Shown here in pieces: positions 1 to 8,687 of a DNA stretch of 64,000 nucleotides. The first letter of the stretch is position 1, and every line of letters starts with the position of its first letter. Under the pieces are notes generated by a model. It ran no database searches, was not told where the DNA came from, and saw only the letters and a list, made by a program, of their open reading frames with translations. Source of the DNA: an uncultured SAR86 cluster bacterium (GTDB lineage Bacteria > Pseudomonadota > Gammaproteobacteria > Magnimaribacterales > AG-339-G14); the NCBI GenBank assembly GCA_902594855.1, contig CACJNS010000001.1, forward strand, positions 292,696-356,695, given 5' to 3'. A program made the position numbers and the translations under genes.

Positions 1-81
1 GAATCTTTATCGGACATTGACTAAAATTATTTTTGAAAAGAAATAGAATAACACTATATTTACAAACATCTAATTGAAAAA

Positions 82-909
82 ATGGAAAATAAAATAAGGT
101 CAATACTAAAAAAGCTGAAAAGAATTCCGAATGCTAATAAACATTCTTTCGGACATGTCTTAGTTGTCGCCGGAAACAAAGGATTTGGTGGAGCAGGAAT
201 TCTTGCATCCACAGCAGCTATATCTTGTGGCGCTGGATTAGTTAGTCTGGCCACTAGATCAGAGAACGTAACTGCAGCCTTAAGCTATTGTCCAGAGGTG
301 ATGGCAAAACCAGTAAACTCAGGTCAAGATTTGGATGATCATTTATTAAATCCTAACGTGCTTTGCATAGGACCAGGACTTGGAACCAATGCTTGGTCCG
401 AGCAAGTTCTTTATAAATCTTTGCATGCTGCCAAAAAAAGGAATTTGCCCATTTTGATTGATGCAGATGGATTGAACCTATTACCTAAGATCTTAGACTT
501 CAAGATTCCCAGAAAAAACTTAATCATCACTCCTCATGAAGGAGAGGCAACAAGGCTATTAAAAGCTAATAAAATTAGCAGTCATAAAAATAGACAGACT
601 ATGGCAAAAAAATTATTTGATCTATATCCAGGCACTGTTGTATTAAAAGGCAAAGAAACAATTGTTTATGATGGAGGCTCTTTTTCAATTTGCCCGGCTG
701 GCAATCCTGGAATGGCTGTTGGTGGTATGGGAGATGTCTTAAGCGGCATGATTTCAGGTTATTTAGCACAAGGACTGTCTTCTAAGGAAGCATCTATATT
801 GGGCGTTTTTCACCACGCGGTTGCTTGCGATAGCCTGCAAGAGAATTATGGTCAAAGATCTCTTAGACCAAGTATTCTTCTAGATCATCTCGTCGATTTA
901 GAGTTGTAA
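82..909 (+). CDS. nnrD: ADP-dependent (S)-NAD(P)H-hydrate dehydratase
   Basis: Repairs hydrated NADH/NADPH by dehydrating the S epimer with ADP or ATP. The 275-residue protein is a ribokinase-like fold domain. I see a Gly-rich segment at residues 31-39, GPGLG at 97-101, DADGLN near 127, TPHEGE near 151 and the catalytic GGMGDVL motif near 216. In E. coli this domain is fused to the NnrE epimerase and sits before tsaE. Here only the dehydratase half is present and tsaE follows 24 bp later, so the synteny is kept but the epimerase would have to be elsewhere. The first 81 bases hold no gene I can recognise. The start is the first ATG of the frame. Confidence 0.9.
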   Translation: MENKIRSILKKLKRIPNANKHSFGHVLVVAGNKGFGGAGILASTAAISCGAGLVSLATRSENVTAALSYCPEVMAKPVNSGQDLDDHLLNPNVLCIGPGLGTNAWSEQVLYKSLHAAKKRNLPILIDADGLNLLPKILDFKIPRKNLIITPHEGEATRLLKANKISSHKNRQTMAKKLFDLYPGTVVLKGKETIVYDGGSFSICPAGNPGMAVGGMGDVLSGMISGYLAQGLSSKEASILGVFHHAVACDSLQENYGQRSLRPSILLDHLVDLEL

Positions 910-933
910 GTGAGACAAATATTAATATAGACA

Positions 934-1371
934 TTGGAAGAATTAATCGGCGAAAAGGAAACTGAGGACAAAGCAAAAAATTTTGCCTCTTTAATTAAAG
1001 GATTTAAAAATTCCCTTCTTATAAACTTGATAGGAAATTTGGGAGCAGGGAAAACAACTTTTGTAAGAGGATTAATTCAAGAGCTTGGCTTTGATGAATT
1101 TGTAAAAAGTCCAACCTTTACAATAGTAGAGTCATACGAATCTGATAATTTAAAAGTTTTTCATTTTGATTTGTACCGAATTGAAGACGATAAAGAACTT
1201 CAAGCTATTGGGGTGGAAGATTATTTAACTGAGGAAAATGCCATCACCTTGGTTGAATGGCCAGAAAAATCAAAGAGATATTTTAATAATCCTGATTATA
1301 TTATTGAGTTAAATCATTGCGACAATGATGAAAAGAGGCTGATCAATATCATAAAGGATCTACGTCAATAG
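934..1371 (+). CDS. tsaE: tRNA threonylcarbamoyladenosine biosynthesis ATPase TsaE
   Basis: ATPase partner of TsaB/TsaD in making t6A37 on ANN-decoding tRNAs. It has 145 residues, slightly short of the usual 150-160. Walker A GNLGAGKT lies at residues 34-41, a FDLYR motif near 79, and LVEWPEK near 108. The only good start for the full domain is a TTG at 934 with a weak ribosome site. It lies just after nnrD on the same strand, the E. coli order, but amiB does not follow. Its 3' end overlaps the convergent priA by 23 bp. Confidence 0.93.
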   Translation: MEELIGEKETEDKAKNFASLIKGFKNSLLINLIGNLGAGKTTFVRGLIQELGFDEFVKSPTFTIVESYESDNLKVFHFDLYRIEDDKELQAIGVEDYLTEENAITLVEWPEKSKRYFNNPDYIIELNHCDNDEKRLINIIKDLRQ

Positions 1372-3511
1372 ATAACCTAACTTTGTTGCCAATAATCTTA
1401 TGATTTTCTAATACTCTATTGAGAGAGTTGTGTAGCAGAGTTCTATTTTTACTTTTTGCTGAAATTTGCCACCTAAAGATGTTTTTTCTTTTTTCAATGA
1501 TGCATGGTTGAGGTCCAATCACATCAATGTGAGGATTTACAAACATGCTTCTAATTTTATTTAATTCTTCTTTGCAAGAGATATAAGAAGTTGATTCTGT
1601 TATTAAATTTATCGAATGATAAAAAGGAGGAAGCTTATTTTGATTTCTGTCTTGAAGAAGATTTTCCGCAAGAGTCTCGTAACTAGAATCGACAACCTTT
1701 TCAAGACTTGGATGCTCAGGCACAAAAGTTTGAATCAATACCTTTCCGGACTTGTTGCCTCTTCCTGATCTGCCTGATACTTGTGTGATTAGTTGATTCA
1801 TTCTTTCCGTTGCTCTGAAGTCAAGACTGTAGAGGCTGAAATCTCCGTCTAAAATAACTACCAAAGTGATATCTGGGAGGTGATGACCTTTGGCAAGAAT
1901 CTGCGTGCCAACTAGAATCATAGGATCTCCTTTTAACGGTTGAGCTAGCAAAGTATTCAGATCTTTTTTATATGAAATATCGCTATCTATTCTTAAGATG
2001 GGGAAATCAGGAAAAATAGTTCTTAAAGACTCCTCTAATTTTTCGGTTCCTGCTCCATAGAAAGATAGCTCGTTGTTTGGACAAACTTTGCATTCTTGAA
2101 AGTAATTTTCAGCATATCCACAATGATGACAAGAGTATTTATTTGTTTGTTTGTGATAGACCATTCTAACGTCACAATTTGGACAATTAGGCGACCACCC
2201 ACATGACTCGCAAACAACTACAGGTGAATAACCTCTTCTGTTTTGAAAGATCATCACTTGATTTCCATTGGTAAGTTCTTTCTTAATTTCAGCTATCGTA
2301 TTTGTGGCAAGCCCTGAAATAATTTCTTTACCTCGAAGATCAATTAACTCGAGTTTTGGCTTGCTAGCTTCACTTACTCTTTCCTCAAGTTTATTCAAAG
2401 CATATTTTTTTAGTTTGGCATTATTGAACGACTCTAGGCTTGGAGTTGCAGATGCCAAAACAACAGGACAATCATGCAACTTTGCCTTATAAATGGCTGT
2501 ATCTCTGGCTGAATAACAAGGCATCTCATTTTGTTTATATGAAGAGTCATGCTCTTCATCAACAATAATGAGTCCTAAATCAGGAGTTGAGGTAAAAATA
2601 GAAGATCTTGTGCCTAGGATAATTTTTGCACTTGATGATTGAATTGACTTCCAAGATCTTTGTCTGTCTTTGTTAGACAAAGAAGAATGCATTGTGACTA
2701 CCTTATTTCCAAATCTACTTTTAAGTGATTTTTCTAAAGATCCGGTCAAGCCAATCTCGGGAACCAAAACCGCAACTTGTTTATGATTTTCTAATACATC
2801 TCTAACAATATGCATGTACGTTTCAGTCTTACCACTTCCTGTGACGCCGAATAAAAGATGCACCTTAAAAGATCCTAAAGATTCTTTGAAAGACTCATAG
2901 GCTGCCTTTTGCTCGTTGTTTAGTTCAAGAAAGTTTTCTGTAGTTTCGTATTGAATTTCTTCTTTATATTTGATTTTCTTTTTAGAAATAAGCTCTTTCT
3001 TTATAAGCTCTCTAAGAATTCTCGAGTCATATGAAATACTCTTCAAGCCATGACGTGTGGCTGTTTTTTCTTTTCTGAAATAAGACAACATTTCAAGTTG
3101 CTTTGGAGATTTTTTTAATAGATCTTCGCTGTAAAATTCTCCTTTTTGAGTAAGCTCAAAAATCTCTTGCTCATCCGGAATTTCAATCTCCTTTCTCATT
3201 GATGGAGGGAAGAAAAGCTTAGCCACCTCTCCTATTGGAGTTTTATAGTAATTTGATAGCCATGAAATTAACTCAATATCTTTTTTGTTTAGTAATTCCT
3301 TATCATCTAAAACAGAATCAATAGACTTTAGATCCTTTTGAAAACTAGGTTTTGTAGATGAAGAAATCACAACTCCAATTAAAGATCTTGAACCAAAAGA
3401 AACCTTTACTCTGGTTCCAGGGAGAATTTGGTTTTTACTGAGATATGAAAAACTGCTCCTTACAGGTACTGGAACAGCTACTTCTACAACATTGTATTCA
3501 GAATCTTTCAT
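1349..3511 (-). CDS. priA: Primosomal protein N' (replication restart helicase PriA)
   Basis: DEAH-type 3'-5' helicase that recognises stalled forks and reloads the replisome. At 720 residues it is close to the E. coli length. Visible are the N-terminal 3'-binding domain, Walker A GVTGSGKT near residue 222, DEEHD near 316, and a zinc-binding block with paired cysteines (CESC, CPNC, CHHC, CKVC) near 434-478. These are followed by GTQILAKGH and the arginine-rich QVSGRSGR helicase motif. Start is an ATG at 3511. It diverges from the L31 gene, with 60 bp between them. Confidence 0.95.
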   Translation of the reverse strand: MKDSEYNVVEVAVPVPVRSSFSYLSKNQILPGTRVKVSFGSRSLIGVVISSSTKPSFQKDLKSIDSVLDDKELLNKKDIELISWLSNYYKTPIGEVAKLFFPPSMRKEIEIPDEQEIFELTQKGEFYSEDLLKKSPKQLEMLSYFRKEKTATRHGLKSISYDSRILRELIKKELISKKKIKYKEEIQYETTENFLELNNEQKAAYESFKESLGSFKVHLLFGVTGSGKTETYMHIVRDVLENHKQVAVLVPEIGLTGSLEKSLKSRFGNKVVTMHSSLSNKDRQRSWKSIQSSSAKIILGTRSSIFTSTPDLGLIIVDEEHDSSYKQNEMPCYSARDTAIYKAKLHDCPVVLASATPSLESFNNAKLKKYALNKLEERVSEASKPKLELIDLRGKEIISGLATNTIAEIKKELTNGNQVMIFQNRRGYSPVVVCESCGWSPNCPNCDVRMVYHKQTNKYSCHHCGYAENYFQECKVCPNNELSFYGAGTEKLEESLRTIFPDFPILRIDSDISYKKDLNTLLAQPLKGDPMILVGTQILAKGHHLPDITLVVILDGDFSLYSLDFRATERMNQLITQVSGRSGRGNKSGKVLIQTFVPEHPSLEKVVDSSYETLAENLLQDRNQNKLPPFYHSINLITESTSYISCKEELNKIRSMFVNPHIDVIGPQPCIIEKRKNIFRWQISAKSKNRTLLHNSLNRVLENHKIIGNKVRLSIDVDPL

Positions 3512-3514
3512 GTG

Positions 3515-3542
3515 TTGATAATAAAAACTTCTCTGGTATCAT
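3515..3542 (+). promoter_or_regulatory. Likely sigma-70 promoter of the L31 gene
   Basis: TTGATA at 3515-3520 and TATCAT at 3537-3542 are separated by 16 bp. A TGG precedes the -10 (extended -10 style) and a G/C-rich GCCGTCAC follows it. It is 29 bp before the GTG start of the ribosomal protein gene. This is a consensus match by eye, not a mapped start site. Confidence 0.45.
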
Positions 3543-3571
3543 GCCGTCACTAAATTTATTAAGCAAACAAA

Positions 3572-3997
3572 GTGAAAAGAGACATTCATCCAGAATACAG
3601 AGAAGTACTTTTTCATGATACAAGTGTAGATCAGTACTTTCTTATTCCTTCGACCATTCAAACGGATCAAACAAAAGAATGGGAAGGAAAATCTTATCCT
3701 TATTGTCCGCTTGATATATCTTCTGCTTCTCATCCATTTTATACAGGTAAGCATAAATTAGTTGATACAGGTGGAAGAGTTGATAAATTCAATAAAAGAT
3801 TCAGAAAACCTTCATCTAAAGTTAAATCAGAGGAATCTCCTGTAGTTGAAGAGGCAGCAGTTGAGACTCCTGTAGTTGAAGAAGCAGCAGCTGAGACTCC
3901 TGTAGTTGAAGAGGCAGCAGCTGAGACTCCTGTAGTTGAACAGGCAGCAGCTGAGACTCCTTCTGGAGATGAATCTGCAGAAGAACCAAAGTCTTAA
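3572..3997 (+). CDS. rpmE2: 50S ribosomal protein L31 type B with long acidic repeat tail
   Basis: The first ~80 residues match zinc-independent (type B) L31: [10 protein letters not shown] at the N-terminus, then [20 protein letters not shown] and [13 protein letters not shown]. The CxxC pair of type A L31 is absent. Type B L31 usually stops near residue 85. This one continues to 141 residues with four tandem 10-residue units of the form [10 protein letters not shown] and a final acidic stretch. The units are encoded by a near-perfect 30-bp tandem repeat. The start is a GTG, because no ATG would include the conserved N-terminus. It is the first gene after the priA divergent promoter and is followed by typA. 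The tail's function is unknown. Confidence 0.9.
   Translation: MKRDIHPEYREVLFHDTSVDQYFLIPSTIQTDQTKEWEGKSYPYCPLDISSASHPFYTGKHKLVDTGGRVDKFNKRFRKPSSKVKSEESPVVEEAAVETPVVEEAAAETPVVEEAAAETPVVEQAAAETPSGDESAEEPKS
3841..3960 (+). repeat. Four tandem 30-bp coding repeats in the L31 tail
   Basis: Four consecutive 30-bp units (3841-3870, 3871-3900, 3901-3930, 3931-3960) begin TGTAGTTGAA and end GAGACTCC, with only one to three base differences between units. They stay in frame and encode PVVEEAA(A/V)ET. The lack of spacers and the reading frame rule out a CRISPR array. Such repeats often change copy number by slippage. Confidence 0.95.
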
Positions 3998-4040
3998 TTA
4001 AAATTTATAAATCAGTTATTTTGATAATTCATCTCGTTAC

Positions 4041-5828
4041 ATGAATTCGGAAAATATTAGAAATATTGCAATTATTGCTCATGTTGATCATGGAAAAACT
4101 ACACTCGTAGACAAGCTACTAGAGCAATCTGGAACTTTAGATAGAAAGGATTTAGGATCAGAAAGATTGATGGATTCTTTCGATCAAGAGAAGGAAAGAG
4201 GCATCACTATACTTGCCAAAAATACTGCTATTAATTGGAAAGATTACAAAATAAATATTGTAGATACTCCAGGTCATGCTGATTTTGGTGGAGAAGTGGA
4301 AAGAATTCTAACCATGGTTGATTCAGTTCTACTTTTAGTAGATGCAGTTGACGGACCAATGCCTCAAACAAGATTTGTTACTGAAAAGGCTTTTGAACAA
4401 GGTCTTAATCCAATATTGCTGATTAATAAAATTGATAGAGATGGTGCAAGGCCAGATTGGGTATTAGATCAGGTTTTTGATTTATTCGATCGTCTAGGCG
4501 GTAATGATGAACAAATGGATTTCGATGTTATTTATACATCTGCTTTAAATGGAGTTGCTGGATTAGAGCCTGATGAGATTAAAGAAGATATGTCTCCTTT
4601 ATTGGACTTAATAATTGAAAAAGTCCCTTCTCCAAAAGTTGATGTGAGTAAGCCTTTTCAAATGCAAATCAGTGCATTAGATAGTAATGAATATGTTGGC
4701 GTAATAGGCATTGGAAGAATTAAAGCTGGAAAAATTAAACCCAATGATCCAGTAGTTATTATTGATTCAGATAAAGAAGAAAGAAAAGGTAAAGTTCTAC
4801 AAGTGATGAGTCACAGAGGCTTAGAAAGAATTGAGGTATCTGAGGCAGATGCAGGAGATATTGTTTGCGTTTCAGGAATTGAGAAACTCTTCATCTCAGA
4901 TACTTTATGCTCTCCTGAAAATATATCTTCACTTCCTCCTCTAAAAGTAGATGAGCCAACCGTAAGCATGACTTTTCAAGTAAATGATTCTCCATTTGCT
5001 GGTCAAGATGGAAAATTTGTTACATCAAGGAACATAAAAGAACGATTAGAACAAGAATTACTCAGTAATGTTGCATTAAGGGTTAAGCAAGGAGACTCGC
5101 CTGATAAATTTATTGTATCCGGCAGAGGAGAACTTCATTTATCAGTTCTCATAGAAAGCATGAGAAGAGATGGATTTGAGCTTGGAGTCTCCAAGCCTGA
5201 AGTTATTCAAAAAGAAATCAATGGCGAAATCCATGAGCCTTATGAACAAGTAGTGATCGATATTGAAGAGGAGTTTCAAGGATCAATCATGGAAGAGATG
5301 GGTCTAAGAAAAGCAGAATTAAGAGATATGGTTCCGGATGGCAAGGGAAGATTAAAACTAGAATTTTTGGCTCCCTCAAGAGGTATTATTGGTTTTAGGT
5401 CTCAATTTTTAACTTTAACAAGCGGGACCGGGATTTTTACAAGCGTATTTGAAAAATACGACAAAGCGAAAACAAATGAACTTAAGAATAGACAAAATGG
5501 TGTCTTAGTTTCCATGGCGGCTGGAAAAACACTTGCCTATTCATTATTTAATCTGCAAAACAGGGGAAAATTATTTGTTGGTCATGGTACAGATGTATAC
5601 AAAGGACAAATTGTAGGTTTGCATTCTAGAGATAATGATCTACCAGTAAATCCTACAAAAGCAAAACAATTGACAAATATAAGGGCAGCGGGAACGGATG
5701 AAAATTTAATCCTGACCCCGCATATAAATCATTCCTTAGAGCAAGCATTGGAGTTTATTGAAGAAGATGAGCTGGTGGAGGTTACTCCAAGCCATCTTAG
5801 GCTGAGAAAAAAAGAATTTACCTTCTAA
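4041..5828 (+). CDS. typA: Translational GTPase TypA/BipA
   Basis: EF-G-like GTPase that assists 50S assembly and stress adaptation. At 595 residues it is near the usual 600-610. The N-terminus carries AHVDHGKTTL (G1), the RGITI switch region, DTPGHADFGGEVER (G3) and NKIDRDGARP (G4). The C-terminal half has GRGELHLSVLIE and the TypA-typical APSRGIIGFR and LFVGHGTDVYKGQIVG segments. The start ATG is 43 bp after the L31 stop. It converges with dut, with 5 bp between their stop codons. Confidence 0.97.
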   Translation: MNSENIRNIAIIAHVDHGKTTLVDKLLEQSGTLDRKDLGSERLMDSFDQEKERGITILAKNTAINWKDYKINIVDTPGHADFGGEVERILTMVDSVLLLVDAVDGPMPQTRFVTEKAFEQGLNPILLINKIDRDGARPDWVLDQVFDLFDRLGGNDEQMDFDVIYTSALNGVAGLEPDEIKEDMSPLLDLIIEKVPSPKVDVSKPFQMQISALDSNEYVGVIGIGRIKAGKIKPNDPVVIIDSDKEERKGKVLQVMSHRGLERIEVSEADAGDIVCVSGIEKLFISDTLCSPENISSLPPLKVDEPTVSMTFQVNDSPFAGQDGKFVTSRNIKERLEQELLSNVALRVKQGDSPDKFIVSGRGELHLSVLIESMRRDGFELGVSKPEVIQKEINGEIHEPYEQVVIDIEEEFQGSIMEEMGLRKAELRDMVPDGKGRLKLEFLAPSRGIIGFRSQFLTLTSGTGIFTSVFEKYDKAKTNELKNRQNGVLVSMAAGKTLAYSLFNLQNRGKLFVGHGTDVYKGQIVGLHSRDNDLPVNPTKAKQLTNIRAAGTDENLILTPHINHSLEQALEFIEEDELVEVTPSHLRLRKKEFTF

Positions 5829-5833
5829 GCTAA

Positions 5834-6379
5834 CTAGAAGCCAGAGGATCCAAAACCTTTGTCTCCTCTCTCTGACGATGAAAACTCTTTCACGATAGAA
5901 AAATTAGGATTCATAACCGGTAAGAAAACCATTTGAGCAATCCTTGCCCCAGGCTCAACTGTGAATGTTTCATCAGATCTATTCCATAAAGAAACCATGA
6001 TCTCTCCTTGATAATCCGAATCAATTAATCCAATCAAGTTACCTAAAACTATACCGTGCTTATGACCTAAACCAGATCTTGGAAGAATAAAAGCAGCATA
6101 ATCAGGATTATCTATGTGAATACTAAAGCCTGTAGGCACTAATACGGAGCCGTTTGGATTGAGAAAAATATCTTCTTCAATGCATGCACATAGATCTAGG
6201 CCAGCAGAACCAGCAGTCTGAAAGGTGGGCAATGGAAATTCTTTACCTAACCTTTCATTAAGAATCTTAAATTTTACATTTAACGGTAAGTTAGATTCCT
6301 TTTGATTTTTACCTGTGAAAGTTTTAATGATGTCAGGCAAAAGGAAGCCCAAAATTCTGACCAATAACCATCTAATCAC
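5834..6379 (-). CDS. dut: dUTP diphosphatase with N-terminal hydrophobic extension
   Basis: Hydrolyses dUTP to dUMP and pyrophosphate. All five dUTPase motifs are visible: [10 protein letters not shown], the [10 protein letters not shown] motif, [23 protein letters not shown] and the C-terminal [11 protein letters not shown] arm. The trimeric enzyme is normally about 150 residues; this reading gives 181. The first ~30 residues ([19 protein letters not shown] and on) are hydrophobic with basic residues and have no counterpart in E. coli Dut. No ATG, GTG or TTG lies between this segment and the conserved domain, so the extension appears real. The start is a GTG whose bases overlap the coaBC stop (GTGA), matching the E. 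coli dfp-dut order. Confidence 0.92.
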   Translation of the reverse strand: MIRWLLVRILGFLLPDIIKTFTGKNQKESNLPLNVKFKILNERLGKEFPLPTFQTAGSAGLDLCACIEEDIFLNPNGSVLVPTGFSIHIDNPDYAAFILPRSGLGHKHGIVLGNLIGLIDSDYQGEIMVSLWNRSDETFTVEPGARIAQMVFLPVMNPNFSIVKEFSSSERGDKGFGSSGF

Positions 6380-7575
6380 TTTAAATTATCGGATATATAT
6401 TTGATTATTTCTCTTGAAACTTTCTCTTTCGTAGATTTATTGATTTTCCTTGAATTTTTTTCCGAGATTAAATGCACTTCGTTATCATCGGAATCAAATC
6501 CAATCTCAGCATTTGAGACATCGTTTGCAATGATTAGATCAAGTTCTTTTTCAGAAAGTTTGAGTTTAGCGTTATCAAGAACATTCTCAGTTTCAGCAGC
6601 AAACCCAATTACCTTCTTATTTGGATGAGCTTTTTTAACGCTCGCCACAATGTCAGGATTTTCTTCTAAAAGAATGTTGTTTGCATCGAGTATCTGTTGT
6701 TTTTTGATTTTTTGATTTGAAGGATGAGATGGCTTGATGTCACAAACTGCAGCGGTTGCAATGAAAATATCTATCTCATCTATCATTTCATTTACTTTGT
6801 CATACATTTGTTTTGCAGTTTCAACATCATGTCTGAATATTCTTTCAGGAGTGGGTAAATTGACTGGCCCGGATATCAAGCTAACAAAAGCGCCTTCATC
6901 ACAAGCTGCTTCAGCTAAAGCAAAGCCCATTTTCCCTGAACTACGGTTTGATATGAATCTAACAGGGTCAATCATCTCGCGCGTTGGTCCTGCAGTAATA
7001 AGGATTTTTTTTCCCGCCAATAGGCCTTTACTAAAGTTCAATGAAACTTGTTGAATTATATCCGATGGCTCTGTCATTCTCCCTGGGCCGGTGTCACCAC
7101 AAGCTTGGGTTCCAATATCTGGGCCAATAAAAATAAAGTTTTTTTCTGCAAGGGTGGATATATTGTTTTGTGTCGCCCCATCTCTCCACATGGCCTGATT
7201 CATTGCAGGAGCAACAAAAATTGGTGCATCAGTAGATAGAGCAACCGCACTAAGAAGATCGTCGCCTCTGCCTAAAGCTAGTTTTGCAATTGAGTCGGCT
7301 GTGCATGGTGCTATGACAATAATATCTGACCACCTAGCCAATTCTATATGTCCCATAGCAGCTTCAGCTCCTGGATCAAGAAGATCAGAATGAATTGGGT
7401 TGCCGGAAAGAGCCTGCATAGTTAAAGGTGTAATAAATTCCTGAGCGGATTTAGTCATCAAAACCCTCACGTCAGAACCAGAGTTTTTGAATAACCGAAC
7501 TAATTCAGCAGATTTATAGGCAGCAATGCCACCAGTCACGCACAAGAGAACCCTTTTATTTATTAGCTGATCCAT
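6376..7575 (-). CDS. coaBC: Bifunctional phosphopantothenoylcysteine decarboxylase / phosphopantothenate-cysteine ligase
   Basis: Carries out the second and third steps of coenzyme A synthesis from 4'-phosphopantothenate. The 399-residue protein has an N-terminal flavin decarboxylase domain ([13 protein letters not shown], the PAMNQAMW loop, [10 protein letters not shown] lid) and a C-terminal CTP-dependent ligase domain ([25 protein letters not shown], then ATAAVCD, KIKK and IGFAAETE). It overlaps dut by 4 bp and is divergent from rpmB across 83 bp. Confidence 0.96.
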   Translation of the reverse strand: MDQLINKRVLLCVTGGIAAYKSAELVRLFKNSGSDVRVLMTKSAQEFITPLTMQALSGNPIHSDLLDPGAEAAMGHIELARWSDIIVIAPCTADSIAKLALGRGDDLLSAVALSTDAPIFVAPAMNQAMWRDGATQNNISTLAEKNFIFIGPDIGTQACGDTGPGRMTEPSDIIQQVSLNFSKGLLAGKKILITAGPTREMIDPVRFISNRSSGKMGFALAEAACDEGAFVSLISGPVNLPTPERIFRHDVETAKQMYDKVNEMIDEIDIFIATAAVCDIKPSHPSNQKIKKQQILDANNILLEENPDIVASVKKAHPNKKVIGFAAETENVLDNAKLKLSEKELDLIIANDVSNAEIGFDSDDNEVHLISEKNSRKINKSTKEKVSREIIKYISDNLK

Positions 7576-7619
7576 AATGCGAAATATAACTTAGATAGGT
7601 TTTCATAACCATTAGTTTC

Positions 7620-7628
7620 TGGTATAAA
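7620..7628 (+). promoter_or_regulatory. Probable extended -10 promoter of rpmB-rpmG-maf
   Basis: TGG followed by TATAAA at 7623-7628 lies 31 bp before the rpmB start, followed by a G/C-containing CGTGCC discriminator. No convincing -35 is seen at 17 bp, so I read it as an extended -10 promoter. The sequence around it resembles the promoter before the L31 gene. Confidence 0.4.
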
Positions 7629-7658
7629 TCGTGCCTCAGATTTATTAAAAATATAGTT

Positions 7659-7895
7659 ATGTCAAAAATTTGTCAGGTAACAGGAAAAAAGCCAATGGCA
7701 GGAAACAATGTTTCCAAGGCATTAAACAGAACGAAAAGAAGGTTTTTGCCCAATCTTAATCAACATAAATTTTGGGTTGAATCTGAAAATAAATACGTTT
7801 CTCTAACTGTTTCTGCAAAAGGGATGAGAATTATTGATAAGAAAGGAATTGATGAAGTGTTAAAAGACATTAGATCAAGAGGAGAAAAAATATGA
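7659..7895 (+). CDS. rpmB: 50S ribosomal protein L28
   Basis: A 78-residue protein of normal length, starting [13 protein letters not shown] and including [18 protein letters not shown], the L28 signature region. The start is an ATG. Its TGA stop overlaps the ATG of rpmG, so the two are translationally coupled in the usual rpmB-rpmG operon. Confidence 0.97.
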   Translation: MSKICQVTGKKPMAGNNVSKALNRTKRRFLPNLNQHKFWVESENKYVSLTVSAKGMRIIDKKGIDEVLKDIRSRGEKI

Positions 7896-8047
7896 GAGAA
7901 AAAATTAAGTTAGTATCTTCTGCCGGAACAGGACACTTTTACACTACGGATAAAAATAAAACTTCAACTCCAGATAAGATTGAAATGATGAAGTTCGATC
8001 CAAAAATTAGAAAAAGAGTTATCTACAAAGAAGAAAAAATTAAATAG
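7892..8047 (+). CDS. rpmG: 50S ribosomal protein L33
   Basis: I translated this 51-codon frame directly from the sequence. It begins [19 protein letters not shown], contains [17 protein letters not shown] and ends [11 protein letters not shown], matching L33 along its full length. It lacks the zinc cysteines, as in E. coli L33. It overlaps rpmB by 4 bp (ATGA) and its TAG stop shares its final G with the GTG start of maf. Confidence 0.96.
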   Translation: MREKIKLVSSAGTGHFYTTDKNKTSTPDKIEMMKFDPKIRKRVIYKEEKIK

Positions 8048-8664
8048 TGACTATTTCAGGCTTATACCTAGCCTCTAAATCTCCCCGAAGAAAAAATATC
8101 CTTAATCAATTGATGGTTGATTTCGAAGTTCTTGAAATTGACGTCGATGAAGATGAGATTCAAGACGAGGGTCCTCAAGAATATCTTGACCGAATAGTAA
8201 AATCTAAAGTCACAGCAGCTGGAAATAAATTACTGCAAGAGAATTTAACTCTTAAGCCTTTTTTAGTGGCCGATACGGTGGTTAGTCATAAAAATAAAAT
8301 TTTTGGAAAACCAACTACCAGAGATCATGCTCATAGAATGTTGAAAGAATTATCCGGAACCACTCATACCGTAACAACAGGAATAGCTTTGGGTCATATC
8401 TCTGAATCAAAAGAAATAAAGTTTGTTCAGAATCATTCTCACACAGTTGTAGAAATGAAATCTCTATCTGAAAAGGAGATCGAGAGATATGTCTTAACTG
8501 AAGAACCAATGGACAAGGCTGGCGGTTATGGCATTCAGGGATTAGGTGCTTCCTTTGTTAAAGGTATTGGTGGTTGTTACTTCAATGTTGTGGGTTTACC
8601 AATTCAAGAAACCTGTCTACTTTTAGATGACTTAAATATCTCCTATTGGTCAAACAAAGATTAA
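8047..8664 (+). CDS. maf: Maf-family nucleoside triphosphate pyrophosphatase (YhdE-like)
   Basis: House-cleaning pyrophosphatase that hydrolyses dTTP, UTP and related modified nucleotides. It has 205 residues, with LASKSPRRKNIL near the N-terminus, ADTVV in the middle and DKAGGYGIQGLGASFVKGIGG near residue 157. The SPRR form and GIQGLG match the YhdE subgroup rather than the YceF (m7GTP) subgroup. The start is a GTG overlapping the rpmG stop by one base, so it belongs to the ribosomal protein operon. Confidence 0.92.
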   Translation: MTISGLYLASKSPRRKNILNQLMVDFEVLEIDVDEDEIQDEGPQEYLDRIVKSKVTAAGNKLLQENLTLKPFLVADTVVSHKNKIFGKPTTRDHAHRMLKELSGTTHTVTTGIALGHISESKEIKFVQNHSHTVVEMKSLSEKEIERYVLTEEPMDKAGGYGIQGLGASFVKGIGGCYFNVVGLPIQETCLLLDDLNISYWSNKD

Positions 8665-8687
8665 ATTTTTATTGATATGATGCCTTG

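Noticed and set aside
3841-3960. Regular 30-bp repeats resembling a CRISPR array
   Set aside because: The units are contiguous without spacers and keep the L31 reading frame, encoding a protein repeat.
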